Part shown: one piece after another, positions 1 to 7,163 of the stretch
Position numbering within the stretch: position 1 is the stretch's first letter
Layout: each line of letters opens with the position of its first letter
The notes under the pieces: generated by a model
What the model was told of the DNA's origin: nothing
What the model saw: only the letters and a program-made list of their open reading frames with translations
Database searches by the model: none
Translations under genes and position numbers: made by a program
Assembly (NCBI GenBank): GCA_003246805.1
Contig: QKDG01000004.1
Span: 1 to 9,204, forward strand
Origin: Clostridia bacterium
GTDB taxonomy: Bacteria; Bacillota; Clostridia; Oscillospirales; Ruminococcaceae
Reading direction: 5' to 3'
DNA length: 9,204 nucleotides

Positions 1-141
1 TCGATTATTTTTACGTTATTTTATTATCTAATTGTTAAGTATATTTCTATTTGATAATTTTTTGTGAAAAAGTTATCATAAAAAAATAAGTATTTTATTG
101 CATTGGTTCAAAACGATACCAATTTTACAAATATATCACTT

Positions 142-187
142 TTGGTTAATAAAATAATCACAATTATAATATAAATTGCTATATAAT
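142..187 (+). promoter_or_regulatory. Candidate sigma-A promoter(s) for the two-component/protease operon
   Basis: TATAAT at 165-170 is preceded at exactly 17 nt by TTGGTT (142-147), which keeps the TTG of a -35 box. A second TATAAT occurs at 182-187, but the sequence at the matching -35 position (CACAAT) is poor. The surrounding 1-243 stretch is extremely AT-rich, contains no convincing gene, and makes chance TATAAT matches likely. Its position about 75 nt before the first gene is right for a promoter of the regulator operon. Confidence 0.45.
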
Positions 188-243
188 AGAAATATAAACA
201 AAATATAAATAGATATGTTTTTTAAACATGGAAGGATGTTAAT

Positions 244-919
244 ATGTCACTTGGAAAAGTTTTGGTAGTTGACGACGACAGAAATATATGCGAGCTTTTA
301 AGATTGTATCTCGAAAAGGAAGGATACAGTGTTATATTATCACATGACGGCGAAGAGGCGCTTGTTAAGTTCTCTGCCCTTAAGCCTAATGTAGTGTTGC
401 TTGACATTATGCTGCCGGGGCTTGATGGCTGGCAAGTGTGCCGTGAGATAAGGAAAAAATCAAATGTTCCGATTATTATGATTACAGCAAAGTCAGAGAC
501 CTTTGACAAGGTTTTAGGGCTTGAGCTTGGTGCGGATGATTATGTGGTTAAGCCTTTTGATACAAAAGAAATTATTGCACGTATCAAGGCTATTTCACGC
601 CGTGTGGGGCAGATAAATTCTGAGATTGAGGTTAAAGAGGTTAAGTATGAAAATCTTGTTGTAAATATGACGAGATATGAGCTTCGTGTTTCTGGCAAGG
701 TTCTTGATACACCACCTAAGGAACTTGAGAAATCCAAACAGAGTTTATACACGTGACCAGCTTCTTGACGAGGTTTGGGGTTTTGAGTATTACGGCGATT
801 CAAGGACTATCGATGTGCATGTAAAACGCTTACGCGAAAAGCTTGAGGGCGTTTCTGAAAAATGGGCGCTAAAAACAGTCTGGGGAGTCGGCTACAAATT
901 TGAGGTTGAGGAAGAATAA
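244..919 (+). pseudogene. OmpR/PhoB-family response regulator, frameshifted in the DNA-binding domain
   Basis: This is a two-component response regulator expected to act as a transcription factor once phosphorylated by the adjacent kinase. The receiver domain (residues 1-120) is complete: acidic pair D10/D11, phosphoacceptor D54 in LLDIMLPG, T81, and K103 in VVKPFD. The winged-helix effector domain starts normally through PPKELE (E162, ending at 729). The expected helix segment, roughly LLYFLAS in relatives, is then missing. The rest (NPNRVYTRDQLLDEVWG through VWGVGYKFEVEEE) continues in another frame from 731. The missing length is about 20 nt, so translation from the start codon ends at a TGA at 754-756. 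The start ATG has GGAAGGA at 230-236. The final TAA overlaps the kinase ATG (TAATG), as in coupled regulator-kinase pairs. The break is either a real deletion or an assembly error. Family assignment is secure; the regulon is unknown. Confidence 0.88.
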
Positions 920-2297
920 TGTACAAAAGTATTTTCAGAAAGTACTTTTTAACGATGTCAGCAGTTATTATCATAAGCATATTCAGCTTATGGGTAATAT
1001 TACTGCTGATTTCTTCTGAAATAATGAATAATTATGCAAAAAATGCTATGTCAGAGCAGTTTTCCCTTATATCATCTGAAACCAGACAAGATGCTTTGTT
1101 AAGGAAAGACTTTCGTAGAATTCAGGACAGGTATGAAAATAATTGCAGCAATGATTACTTTGAGATTATTCTTCTCGACGAAAAAGGGCGTATCCTGATA
1201 AACACCCATAGCTTGGAAGAAGATAAAATCAACATAAAAGCCTTGAATAACGTAGGGGAAGAGCCGAATTTTTTTAAATCTACCCTTTACGGTTACTATA
1301 ATGTTTCGCATTACATTATGTCAAAAAGAATACATATAGATAATAGTGACTATTATCTGCTGCTTACTAGTCTTCAGGAGTATAGCTGGACTAGCAGTGA
1401 ACATATTATAAGGGTTTTGACTGTATTTATTTCAGTTATTCTTGTTGTGATACTGATTGTTGCTTATCTTTCTGCTAAAAAGGCTATTCGCCCTGTTCAT
1501 GAAATCTGCGAGATATCTAAGGAATATTCAAAGGGTGACTTCTCAAAGCGTATTGATGTTGGCAAAAACAAGCAGCTTGGTAGCATTGCGCTTGCTCTGA
1601 ATGAAATGGCGGAGACTTTATCAAATCTTGAAAGCATGAGGAGCAGTTTTATAACGAATGTATCACATGAGTTTAAAACCCCGATTACTTCTATCGGTGG
1701 TTTTGTTGACGGAATTCTTGACGGAACAATCCCGCATCACAGGAAACCAAAAGGCTTACAAGGCTTGTTACATCAATGATGAATATGGCAAAGATAGAAA
1801 GCCACAACATCCGTCTTAATATGCAAAGGTTCAATCTGATAAGCCTGACAGTTAAATGCCTGTGCACCTTTGAAGAGCAGGTTAAGAATAAGAACATTGA
1901 GGTTGTAGGACTTGAAAATTTAAGAGCAAGGGCGTATGCTGACTTTGACCTTATTTATCAGGTTGTGTATAATTTGATTGAGAATGCAATAAAATTTACA
2001 GAAGAGGGCGGATATATCAGCTTTAATATAAAAAACACCCCGACGGAAACATATTTTTCTATCAGAAACAGCGGGGCAGGTATAAGCGAAGAGGATATTC
2101 AGCTTATTTTCGACAAGTTTTATAAAACAGATAAATCAAGAAGCCAGGATAACTCAGGCGTGGGGCTTGGGCTGTATCTTTCAAGCCTGATAATCGGCCT
2201 GCACAATGGGAAAATCAAGGTCAACAGTGTTATTGACGATTATACGGAATTTTATTTTTCTATACCTTACAAAAAAAATCAGGAAAAGGGGAGTTAA
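919..2297 (+). pseudogene. Membrane sensor histidine kinase, frameshifted inside the dimerisation domain
   Basis: This is the partner kinase of the preceding response regulator. The first frame encodes a transmembrane helix (about residues 11-33), an extracellular sensor region (about 34-162), a second transmembrane helix (about 163-185), a HAMP linker (to about 238) and the HisKA H-box SFITNVSHEFKTP with phosphoacceptor H250. After DGTIPHH (ending 1740) the expected second half of the HisKA hairpin is missing. The protein resumes in another frame at 1743 with ETKRLTRLVTSMMNMAKIE, then an HATPase_c domain with N-box YNLIENAIKF, G1 box NSGAGIS, F-box IFDKFYK and G2 box GVGLGL, ending at TAA 2295-2297. 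About 28-34 nt appear to be lost. Translation from the ATG stops near 1779, before any ATP-binding domain, so the product could not autophosphorylate. The internal ATG at 1776 could at most yield a kinase-tail fragment. The ATG overlaps the regulator stop, with GAGGA at 908-912. The signal sensed is unknown. Confidence 0.87.
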
Positions 2298-2298
2298 C

Positions 2299-3581
2299 GT
2301 GGATTCTGAGAACAATAATTATAATAGAAGATGAAAACTCAGCACAAGTGAACATAGCTCAATTAAACCCAGCTGAAGAATCAAAACAAAACTTTGTCAG
2401 CTATGTATGGGATGAGAATATCATCCCATATCAGAACTATGAATATAATACAAAAAAACAAAATAAGAGGTTGCCATTAATAGTTTTTATTGTTCTGATT
2501 TCTTTAATTGGAATTTGCCTGATGACTATATTTACATACCTTTATGGGAACGGTGATTATATAGATAATATTTTTTCGGACAAAGAAGTTGTAAATATTA
2601 CTATTCCCATACAAGAAAAGCCGGATAAAGAAAACAGCTTTTATGATGATAAAACAGGGAAATATACGGCTGAGGGTATAGCAGAGAAAGTTTTGCCTTC
2701 TGTCGTGTCAATTGAAATATTTGAAAATGGAGTAGCTTTTACCCCGACAGGGCAGGGCTCCGGAATAATACTGACTGAAAATGGATACATTATCACAAAT
2801 GCACATGTTATAGAAAATGCATCAAGAGCAATTAAAGTTGTTTTGAATAATGAAGAGGAATACGAGGCTAAGGTGATTGGCTCTGACCGTTATAAAAATA
2901 TCAGCCAAAAATCTAACAGCTGCTGATATAGGCGACTCAGACGAGCTTAAAATAGGTGAAGATATAATAGCTCTCGGCAGTCCTGCCGGACTTTATGGTT
3001 CTTTAACAAAAGGTGTTGTTTCCGGACTTGACAGAATGGTAAGGACAGATGAGAGCAATATTGAAATGAATTGTATTCAGATAGATGCTGCTATCAACCC
3101 TGGGAATTCAGGCGGTGCTCTCGTTAATATGTACGGGCAGGTTGTCGGGATAAATTCCTCAAAGATAATATCAGAGTCCTATGATGGCATAGGCTTTGCA
3201 ATTTCAATGAAGGCGGCAAAGCCAATTATTGAGCAGCTGATGGAAAACGGATATGTTAAGGACAGAGTGCGTGTGGGAATTGTTTATTTTCAGATTACTC
3301 CTGACACTGCAAAGATGAACAGCGCTGAGCCTGGCTTGTGCGTGGTTGAGATTGACCCTGAGTGTGATGTTGCAAATACCGAGCTTGAAATAAACGATAT
3401 TATCACACACTTAAACGGATTTTCTGTTCTGACTGCTGATGATATTCAAAAGGCGCTTGAGGGCAAAAAGCCCGGGGATGTTATCACGGCAGAAGTCTTC
3501 CGGCTTGATATCTATGGCAATTCAACTACCTTTGAGATATCATTCAAGCTGATGGAAGATTTGAGTAGCGCGGTGGGGTAA
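2299..3581 (+). pseudogene. Membrane-anchored HtrA/DegP-type serine protease with PDZ domain, frameshifted; catalytic Asp missing
   Basis: This was an HtrA-family quality-control protease of the cell envelope. The visible parts are a hydrophilic Asn/Gln-rich N-terminus, one transmembrane helix (about 2477-2540), and a trypsin-like domain with catalytic His in ITNAHVIEN (codon 2804-2806). The catalytic Ser lies in NPGNSGGAL (codon 3108-3110), followed by a degenerate PDZ domain to the stop. Between SDRY and VIKIS, relatives carry a TDLA-type segment that supplies the catalytic Asp. Here it is absent and the frame changes at 2889-2892; the inferred loss is 17 nt. A second shift is likely near the start. 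GTG 2299, one base after the kinase stop and preceded by GGGGAG (2288-2293), opens a frame reading DSENNNYNR that ends at TGA 2332. The main frame is open from before this point but its first usual start codon is GTG 2348. Adjacency to a two-component system recalls CssRS-HtrA secretion stress. As written the gene cannot make an active protease. Confidence 0.85.
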
Positions 3582-3640
3582 TTTATCAAAATAATGAACA
3601 ATAATATTTACGATATCCGCACACTGCTATTGGAGGATTT

Positions 3641-4903
3641 ATGACAAACGTTATTATAATAATTGTACTGATACTGTTATCTGCTTTTTTTTCAGCAAGT
3701 GAAATGGCTTTTTCTTCTGTAAACAGAATCAGGTTAAGGAACTTTTCAAACCAGGGGGACAAACGAGCAGATGTTGCACTTAAAATCGTCAATGATTTTG
3801 ATAAGGCTCTAACAGCCATTCTTATAGGCAACAATATAGTAAACATTGCCTCAACCTCAATTGCCACTATTGTTTTCACACAAAAATTCGGTACTGCAAG
3901 CGTCGGCATATCTACACTTGTTATGACGTTTGTTGTATTGGTATTCGGTGAAATTCTGCCGAAATCACTTGCAAAGGAAAACGCTGAGTCATTTACTCTT
4001 GCTATTGCTAAAATAATGTCGGTACTGATTTTTGTTCTCACACCTATTATAAATCTTTTTATTGCACTAAAAAAAGGTGTAAGCAAATTGTTTGGCAAAA
4101 ACAGCATTAACAACCCAAGTGTTACCGAGGAAGAGCTTAAATATATCATTGAGGAAATTGAGGATGAGGGAGTTCTTGAAGAACAGGAGAGCGACCTTGT
4201 CAGAAGTGCGCTTGAATTTGACGAAATCGCAATAAACGAAATTCTTATTCCTCGTGTCAATATTACAGGAATTGAAATATCAGAGGATACCGAAAAAATC
4301 AAAGAAATATTCCTGGCTGAAAGATATTCAAGGTTGCCGGTTTTTGACAAAACTATTGATAATATAATAGGAATAATTCATCAAAAGGACTTTTTTGAGC
4401 TTTATTTAAAAGGCGAAAAGGAAATAAAACAGATTGTGCAGGATGCTTTCTATATTTCTGAGCACAAAAAGATTTCTGAGGTATTGTCAGCAATGCAGCG
4501 CACAAAAACGCATATGGCAATTGTTCTTGACCAGTATGGAGGAACAGCCGGGCTTGTTACCCTTGAGGATATTATTGAGGAGCTTGTAGGCGAAATTTAT
4601 GACGAAAATGATGAAGAGGAAAATGATTTTGAAGTTATTGGTGAGAGTTCCTATGAAATTTCAGGTGGATTAAGTATCAGTGATTTACAGGAATATCTTG
4701 AGCTTGATGAGGATATAATTGAAACAGAGTGTAATTCTGTTGGTGGCTGGGTAATGGAGCTAATGGAGCATATCCCTGAAAAAGGCGAAAAGGTTGAATG
4801 GGGGATATTTGCTATAACTGTTCTTGATGTTGAAGAGCAGAGAATCAGGCGGCTTCATTTAGAAATAAAGGATGAAAATCAGCAGGCTATACAGGAAGAT
4901 TAG
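3641..4903 (+). CDS. CNNM/CorC-family (HlyC/TlyC-like) membrane protein with CBS pair
   Basis: This is an intact 420-residue protein of the CNNM/CorC family. These are integral membrane proteins linked to Mg2+ (and Co2+ or Na+-coupled) transport, and are often annotated as hemolysin-like. Residues 1 to about 150 form the DUF21 transmembrane domain, with FSASEMAFSSVN at 17-28, GNNIVNIAST at 63-72 and GEILPKSLAKENAE at 103-116. A tandem CBS pair follows at about 203-320, including RYSRLPVFDK (228-237), GIIHQKDF (244-251) and DQYGGTAGLVTLEDIIEELVG (297-317). After an acidic linker comes the C-terminal CorC_HlyC domain (about 330-410). In this family the CBS pair binds adenine nucleotides and controls transport; that is family knowledge, not seen here. 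TGGAGG at 3631-3636 supports the ATG start. It follows the broken protease by 59 nt with only a weak promoter candidate between, so it may once have been in that operon. Hemolytic activity should not be inferred from the name. Confidence 0.93.
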   Translation: MTNVIIIIVLILLSAFFSASEMAFSSVNRIRLRNFSNQGDKRADVALKIVNDFDKALTAILIGNNIVNIASTSIATIVFTQKFGTASVGISTLVMTFVVLVFGEILPKSLAKENAESFTLAIAKIMSVLIFVLTPIINLFIALKKGVSKLFGKNSINNPSVTEEELKYIIEEIEDEGVLEEQESDLVRSALEFDEIAINEILIPRVNITGIEISEDTEKIKEIFLAERYSRLPVFDKTIDNIIGIIHQKDFFELYLKGEKEIKQIVQDAFYISEHKKISEVLSAMQRTKTHMAIVLDQYGGTAGLVTLEDIIEELVGEIYDENDEEENDFEVIGESSYEISGGLSISDLQEYLELDEDIIETECNSVGGWVMELMEHIPEKGEKVEWGIFAITVLDVEEQRIRRLHLEIKDENQQAIQED

Positions 4904-4914
4904 CATTTTTTTAC

Positions 4915-4943
4915 TTGACACTTTTTGTGTTTTCTAATATAAT
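4915..4943 (+). promoter_or_regulatory. Consensus sigma-A promoter of greA-lysS
   Basis: TTGACA (4915-4920) and TATAAT (4938-4943) are both perfect consensus hexamers with the ideal 17-nt spacer. Transcription should start near 4950, giving a leader of about 87 nt before greA. A promoter this close to consensus is expected to be strong and constitutive, which suits housekeeping genes. Confidence 0.92.
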
Positions 4944-4969
4944 ATAAAATTGATAAGTTATAATTTTGT

Positions 4970-5000
4970 AAAATCAGCTATTTAATAATAGCTGATTTTT
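4970..5000 (+). terminator. Hairpin with T run in the greA leader (terminator or attenuator)
   Basis: Arms AAAATCAGCTATT (4970-4982) and AATAGCTGATTTT (4987-4999) pair perfectly over 13 bp around a 4-nt loop, and one more T follows. The core is only moderately GC-containing and the T run is largely the 3' arm. The matching A run on the left makes it potentially bidirectional. It lies about 20 nt downstream of the predicted greA start site, so it either ends transcripts from the CNNM-family gene or acts within the greA leader as an attenuator. No second promoter is evident between it and greA. Confidence 0.6.
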
Positions 5001-5036
5001 AAAATAATAAAATTCATTGAAAGGGAAGAATACAAT

Positions 5037-5513
5037 ATGTCGATTGCAAAAAAACGTATTTCAAAAGAAGGCTATAATAAACTTGAAAAAGAACTTGAAT
5101 ATCTGATTACCATAAAAAGAGCTGAAGTAGCAGAAAAATTGAAGGAGGCTCGTTCTTTTGGCGATTTGTCTGAAAATGCGGAATATGATGAAGCCAAGAA
5201 CGAACAGGGTATTTTAGAAGCAAGAATTGCTGAGCTTGAAGCATATATTGCAAATGCTGAAATCGTAAACGACAATGATGTTTCTGTTGATGAAGTAGGA
5301 GTAGGCTCAAAAATTAAAATCAAGGATATCGAGTTTAATGAAATTGAAACACTACTGATTGTTGGTTCAACCGAATCTGACCCTGACAACGGCAAAATCT
5401 CAGAGGAATCACCTATCGGTAAAGCTGCGATTAAAAAGCGTGTCGGCGATATTATTGAGGTTGAAGCACCTATGGGAGTAATAAAATTTGAAATTCTGGA
5501 GATTTCAAAATAA
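5037..5513 (+). CDS. greA: Transcription elongation factor GreA
   Basis: GreA binds in the secondary channel of RNA polymerase and stimulates cleavage of backtracked RNA, rescuing stalled elongation complexes. The 158-residue length is typical. Residues 1 to about 77 form the antiparallel coiled coil, with the signature RSFGDLSENAEYDEAKNEQ (39-57) containing the acidic tip residues. The C-terminal FKBP-like domain (about 80-158) includes VGVGSKIKIKD, SPIGKAAIKKRVGD and the final IKFEILEISK. The ATG has a somewhat weak AAGGGAAG at 5021-5028. lysS follows after 14 nt, so the two are co-transcribed from the promoter at 4915; greA-lysS adjacency is common in clostridia. No anomaly is seen in the reading frame. 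Confidence 0.97.
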   Translation: MSIAKKRISKEGYNKLEKELEYLITIKRAEVAEKLKEARSFGDLSENAEYDEAKNEQGILEARIAELEAYIANAEIVNDNDVSVDEVGVGSKIKIKDIEFNEIETLLIVGSTESDPDNGKISEESPIGKAAIKKRVGDIIEVEAPMGVIKFEILEISK

Positions 5514-5527
5514 TAAGGAGTGTAAAA

Positions 5528-7111
5528 ATGAGCTTGGAGGAACACAATCTTTCTTTGCCTGTTGAAGAAAACGAGCAGACAGAAGAGGATATTAACGTAC
5601 TTAAAAAAGTAAGGATTGAAAAGTTTGAGGCTTTGAAAAATGATGGTAAAAATCCTTATGAAATAACAAAATTTGATGTTTCTGCATTGAATGCACAGCT
5701 GAGAGAAGCCTTTGAAAAGCGTGAAGCGGCTATTATTGCTGATGCCGCAGGTAACCAGGAGGCTATTGATGCAGGGCTTGAAGAAATAAAGGGTGAGACT
5801 GTTTCAATCGCCGGCAGAATAATGAGCTGGCGCGATATGGGCAAGGCAAACTTTATCGATGTCAGGGATACTTCTGACAGAATGCAGATTTATGTGAGAA
5901 TGAACGATATTGGTGAAGAACTGTTCAGGGACTTTAAAACATGGGATATCGGCGATATTGTAGGCGTTGAGGGCTTTGTGTTTAGAACAAAAAAGGGCGA
6001 AATCTCAATACACGCAAAGTCAATAAAGCTGTTGTCAAAATCATTGCTGCCACTACCTGAAAAATGGCATGGGCTTAAAGATACTGAGGCACGTTACAGA
6101 AGAAGATATGTTGACCTTATAGTTAACCCTGATGTAAAGGATACCTTTGTAAAACGCAGTAAAATTATACGCGAAATAAGAAATTATCTTGATTCAAGGG
6201 GATTTTTAGAGGTTGAAACCCCTGTTTTGCAGGCAACCGCTGGTGGTGCCGCTGCAAGGCCGTTTTTGACACACCATAACGCACTTGACCTTGACATGCA
6301 TGTTCGCATATCGCTTGAGCTTTATTTAAAAAGGCTTATTGTTGGCGGATTTGACAAGGTTTATGAAATTGGTCGTGTGTTCAGAAATGAGGGCATCTCT
6401 GTACGTCACAATCCTGAGTTTACCCTGCTTGAATTATATCAGGCTTATACTGATTTTGAGGGAATGATGAATCTTACAGAGGATTTAATCAGAAACACCG
6501 CTCTTAATGTTCTTGGAACAACACAGATAAAATACGGTGATATTGAGATTGACTTGTCAAAGCCTTTTGAAAGAATCACGATGATTGATGCTGTCAAGAA
6601 GTATTCAGGCGTTGATTTTAACGAGGTAGGCTCGTTAGAGGCTGCACGTTCACTTGCAAAAGAGCATCATATAGATTTTGAGGAACGACACAGCAAGGGT
6701 GATATTTTAAACCTTTTCTTTGAGGAATACTGTGAAAAGAATTTAGTTCAGCCAACATTTGTTACTGAACATCCAGTTGAGATCTCTCCCCTTGCAAAGA
6801 AGAAACCATCTGACCCTGCCTTTACCGAGAGATTTGAGCTTTTTGTAATCGGGCGTGAACACGCTAACGCTTTTTCTGAGCTTAATGACCCTATTGACCA
6901 GCGTGAACGCTTTGAGGCACAGATGAGGTTAAAGGCAATGGGTGACGAAGAAGCAAACGAGGTTGACGAGGATTTCCTTATGGCGCTTGAATACGGTATG
7001 GCTCCAACCGGCGGCCTTGGAATAGGTATTGACAGGCTTGTTATGCTGCTGACTGACAGCGCATCTATCAGAGATGTACTATTATTCCCTACGATGAAGC
7101 CAATACAATAG
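5528..7111 (+). CDS. lysS: Lysyl-tRNA synthetase, class II
   Basis: This cytoplasmic enzyme charges tRNA-Lys with lysine using ATP. The protein has 527 residues, slightly longer than the usual 490-510. The OB-fold anticodon-binding domain lies at about 88-190 (VSIAGRIMSWRDMGKANFIDVRD). The class II catalytic core follows: motif 1 around GFLEVETPVLQ (225-235), ATAGGAAARPFLTHHNALD (236-254), motif 2 FRNEGISVRHNPEFTLLEL (285-303), the NAFSELNDPIDQRERFEAQ block (447-465) and motif 3 GGLGIGIDRLVML (495-507). Extra length comes mainly from a charged, Ala-rich stretch at about 55-88 between the N-terminal helix and the OB fold. AAGGAG at 5516-5521 precedes the ATG. The gene is second in the greA operon, and a palindrome lies just after its stop. 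No frame or active-site defect is visible. Confidence 0.98.
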   Translation: MSLEEHNLSLPVEENEQTEEDINVLKKVRIEKFEALKNDGKNPYEITKFDVSALNAQLREAFEKREAAIIADAAGNQEAIDAGLEEIKGETVSIAGRIMSWRDMGKANFIDVRDTSDRMQIYVRMNDIGEELFRDFKTWDIGDIVGVEGFVFRTKKGEISIHAKSIKLLSKSLLPLPEKWHGLKDTEARYRRRYVDLIVNPDVKDTFVKRSKIIREIRNYLDSRGFLEVETPVLQATAGGAAARPFLTHHNALDLDMHVRISLELYLKRLIVGGFDKVYEIGRVFRNEGISVRHNPEFTLLELYQAYTDFEGMMNLTEDLIRNTALNVLGTTQIKYGDIEIDLSKPFERITMIDAVKKYSGVDFNEVGSLEAARSLAKEHHIDFEERHSKGDILNLFFEEYCEKNLVQPTFVTEHPVEISPLAKKKPSDPAFTERFELFVIGREHANAFSELNDPIDQRERFEAQMRLKAMGDEEANEVDEDFLMALEYGMAPTGGLGIGIDRLVMLLTDSASIRDVLLFPTMKPIQ

Positions 7112-7117
7112 TATCAT

Positions 7118-7139
7118 AATGACGTGCATGCACGTCATT
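7118..7139. repeat. 22-bp perfect palindrome between lysS and the next gene
   Basis: The half-site AATGACGTGCA is followed at once by its exact reverse complement, centred at 7128/7129, six nt after the lysS stop. It could fold in RNA into a hairpin of about 9 bp with a 4-nt loop, or bind a dimeric protein as DNA. Only three T residues follow, so it is not a typical intrinsic terminator. It may reduce read-through or protect the greA-lysS mRNA end. Function is not known. Confidence 0.7.
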
Positions 7140-7150
7140 TGTCACATCAT

Positions 7151-7156
7151 AAGGAG
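7151..7156 (+). promoter_or_regulatory. Ribosome binding site deciding the start at 7164
   Basis: AAGGAG, spaced 7 nt from ATG 7164, selects this codon over the in-frame ATGs at 7119 and 7128. Those lie in the palindrome, lack a Shine-Dalgarno sequence and would add an implausible Cys/His/Arg-rich leader. Confidence 0.88.
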
Positions 7157-7163
7157 AATTAGA

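Noticed and set aside
102..123. Inverted repeat ATTGGT-N10-ACCAAT upstream of the regulator as an operator
   Set aside because: Six-base arms in a very AT-rich region are weak, and it lies upstream of the predicted -35. It is not strong enough to call.
214..228. Small dyad ATGTTT-TTT-AAACAT next to the regulator's ribosome site
   Set aside because: A six-pair AT-rich stem with a 3-nt loop is expected by chance here and is too weak as an RNA structure.
727..733. Programmed ribosomal frameshift in the response regulator
   Set aside because: No slippery heptamer with a stimulatory structure is seen, and conserved residues are missing, not merely out of frame. A ribosomal shift would not restore the domain.
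1776..2297. Separate short histidine kinase-like gene starting at ATG 1776
   Set aside because: The frame continues upstream with conserved kinase sequence (ETKRLTRLVTS) and joins the first part directly. It is the tail of the same broken gene, and no good ribosome site precedes it.
3586..4350. Long open frame of 254 codons on the - strand opposite the CNNM-family gene
   Set aside because: It is antisense to a clear conserved gene, is Ser/Ile/Leu-rich in a way typical of reversed codons, and has no domain or ribosome site. The same applies to the - strand frames opposite greA (5072-5545) and udp (8175-8510).
7119..7163. Upstream ATG start for the membrane protein
   Set aside because: The extra residues come from the palindrome and intergenic bases, and AAGGAG at 7151-7156 points to ATG 7164.
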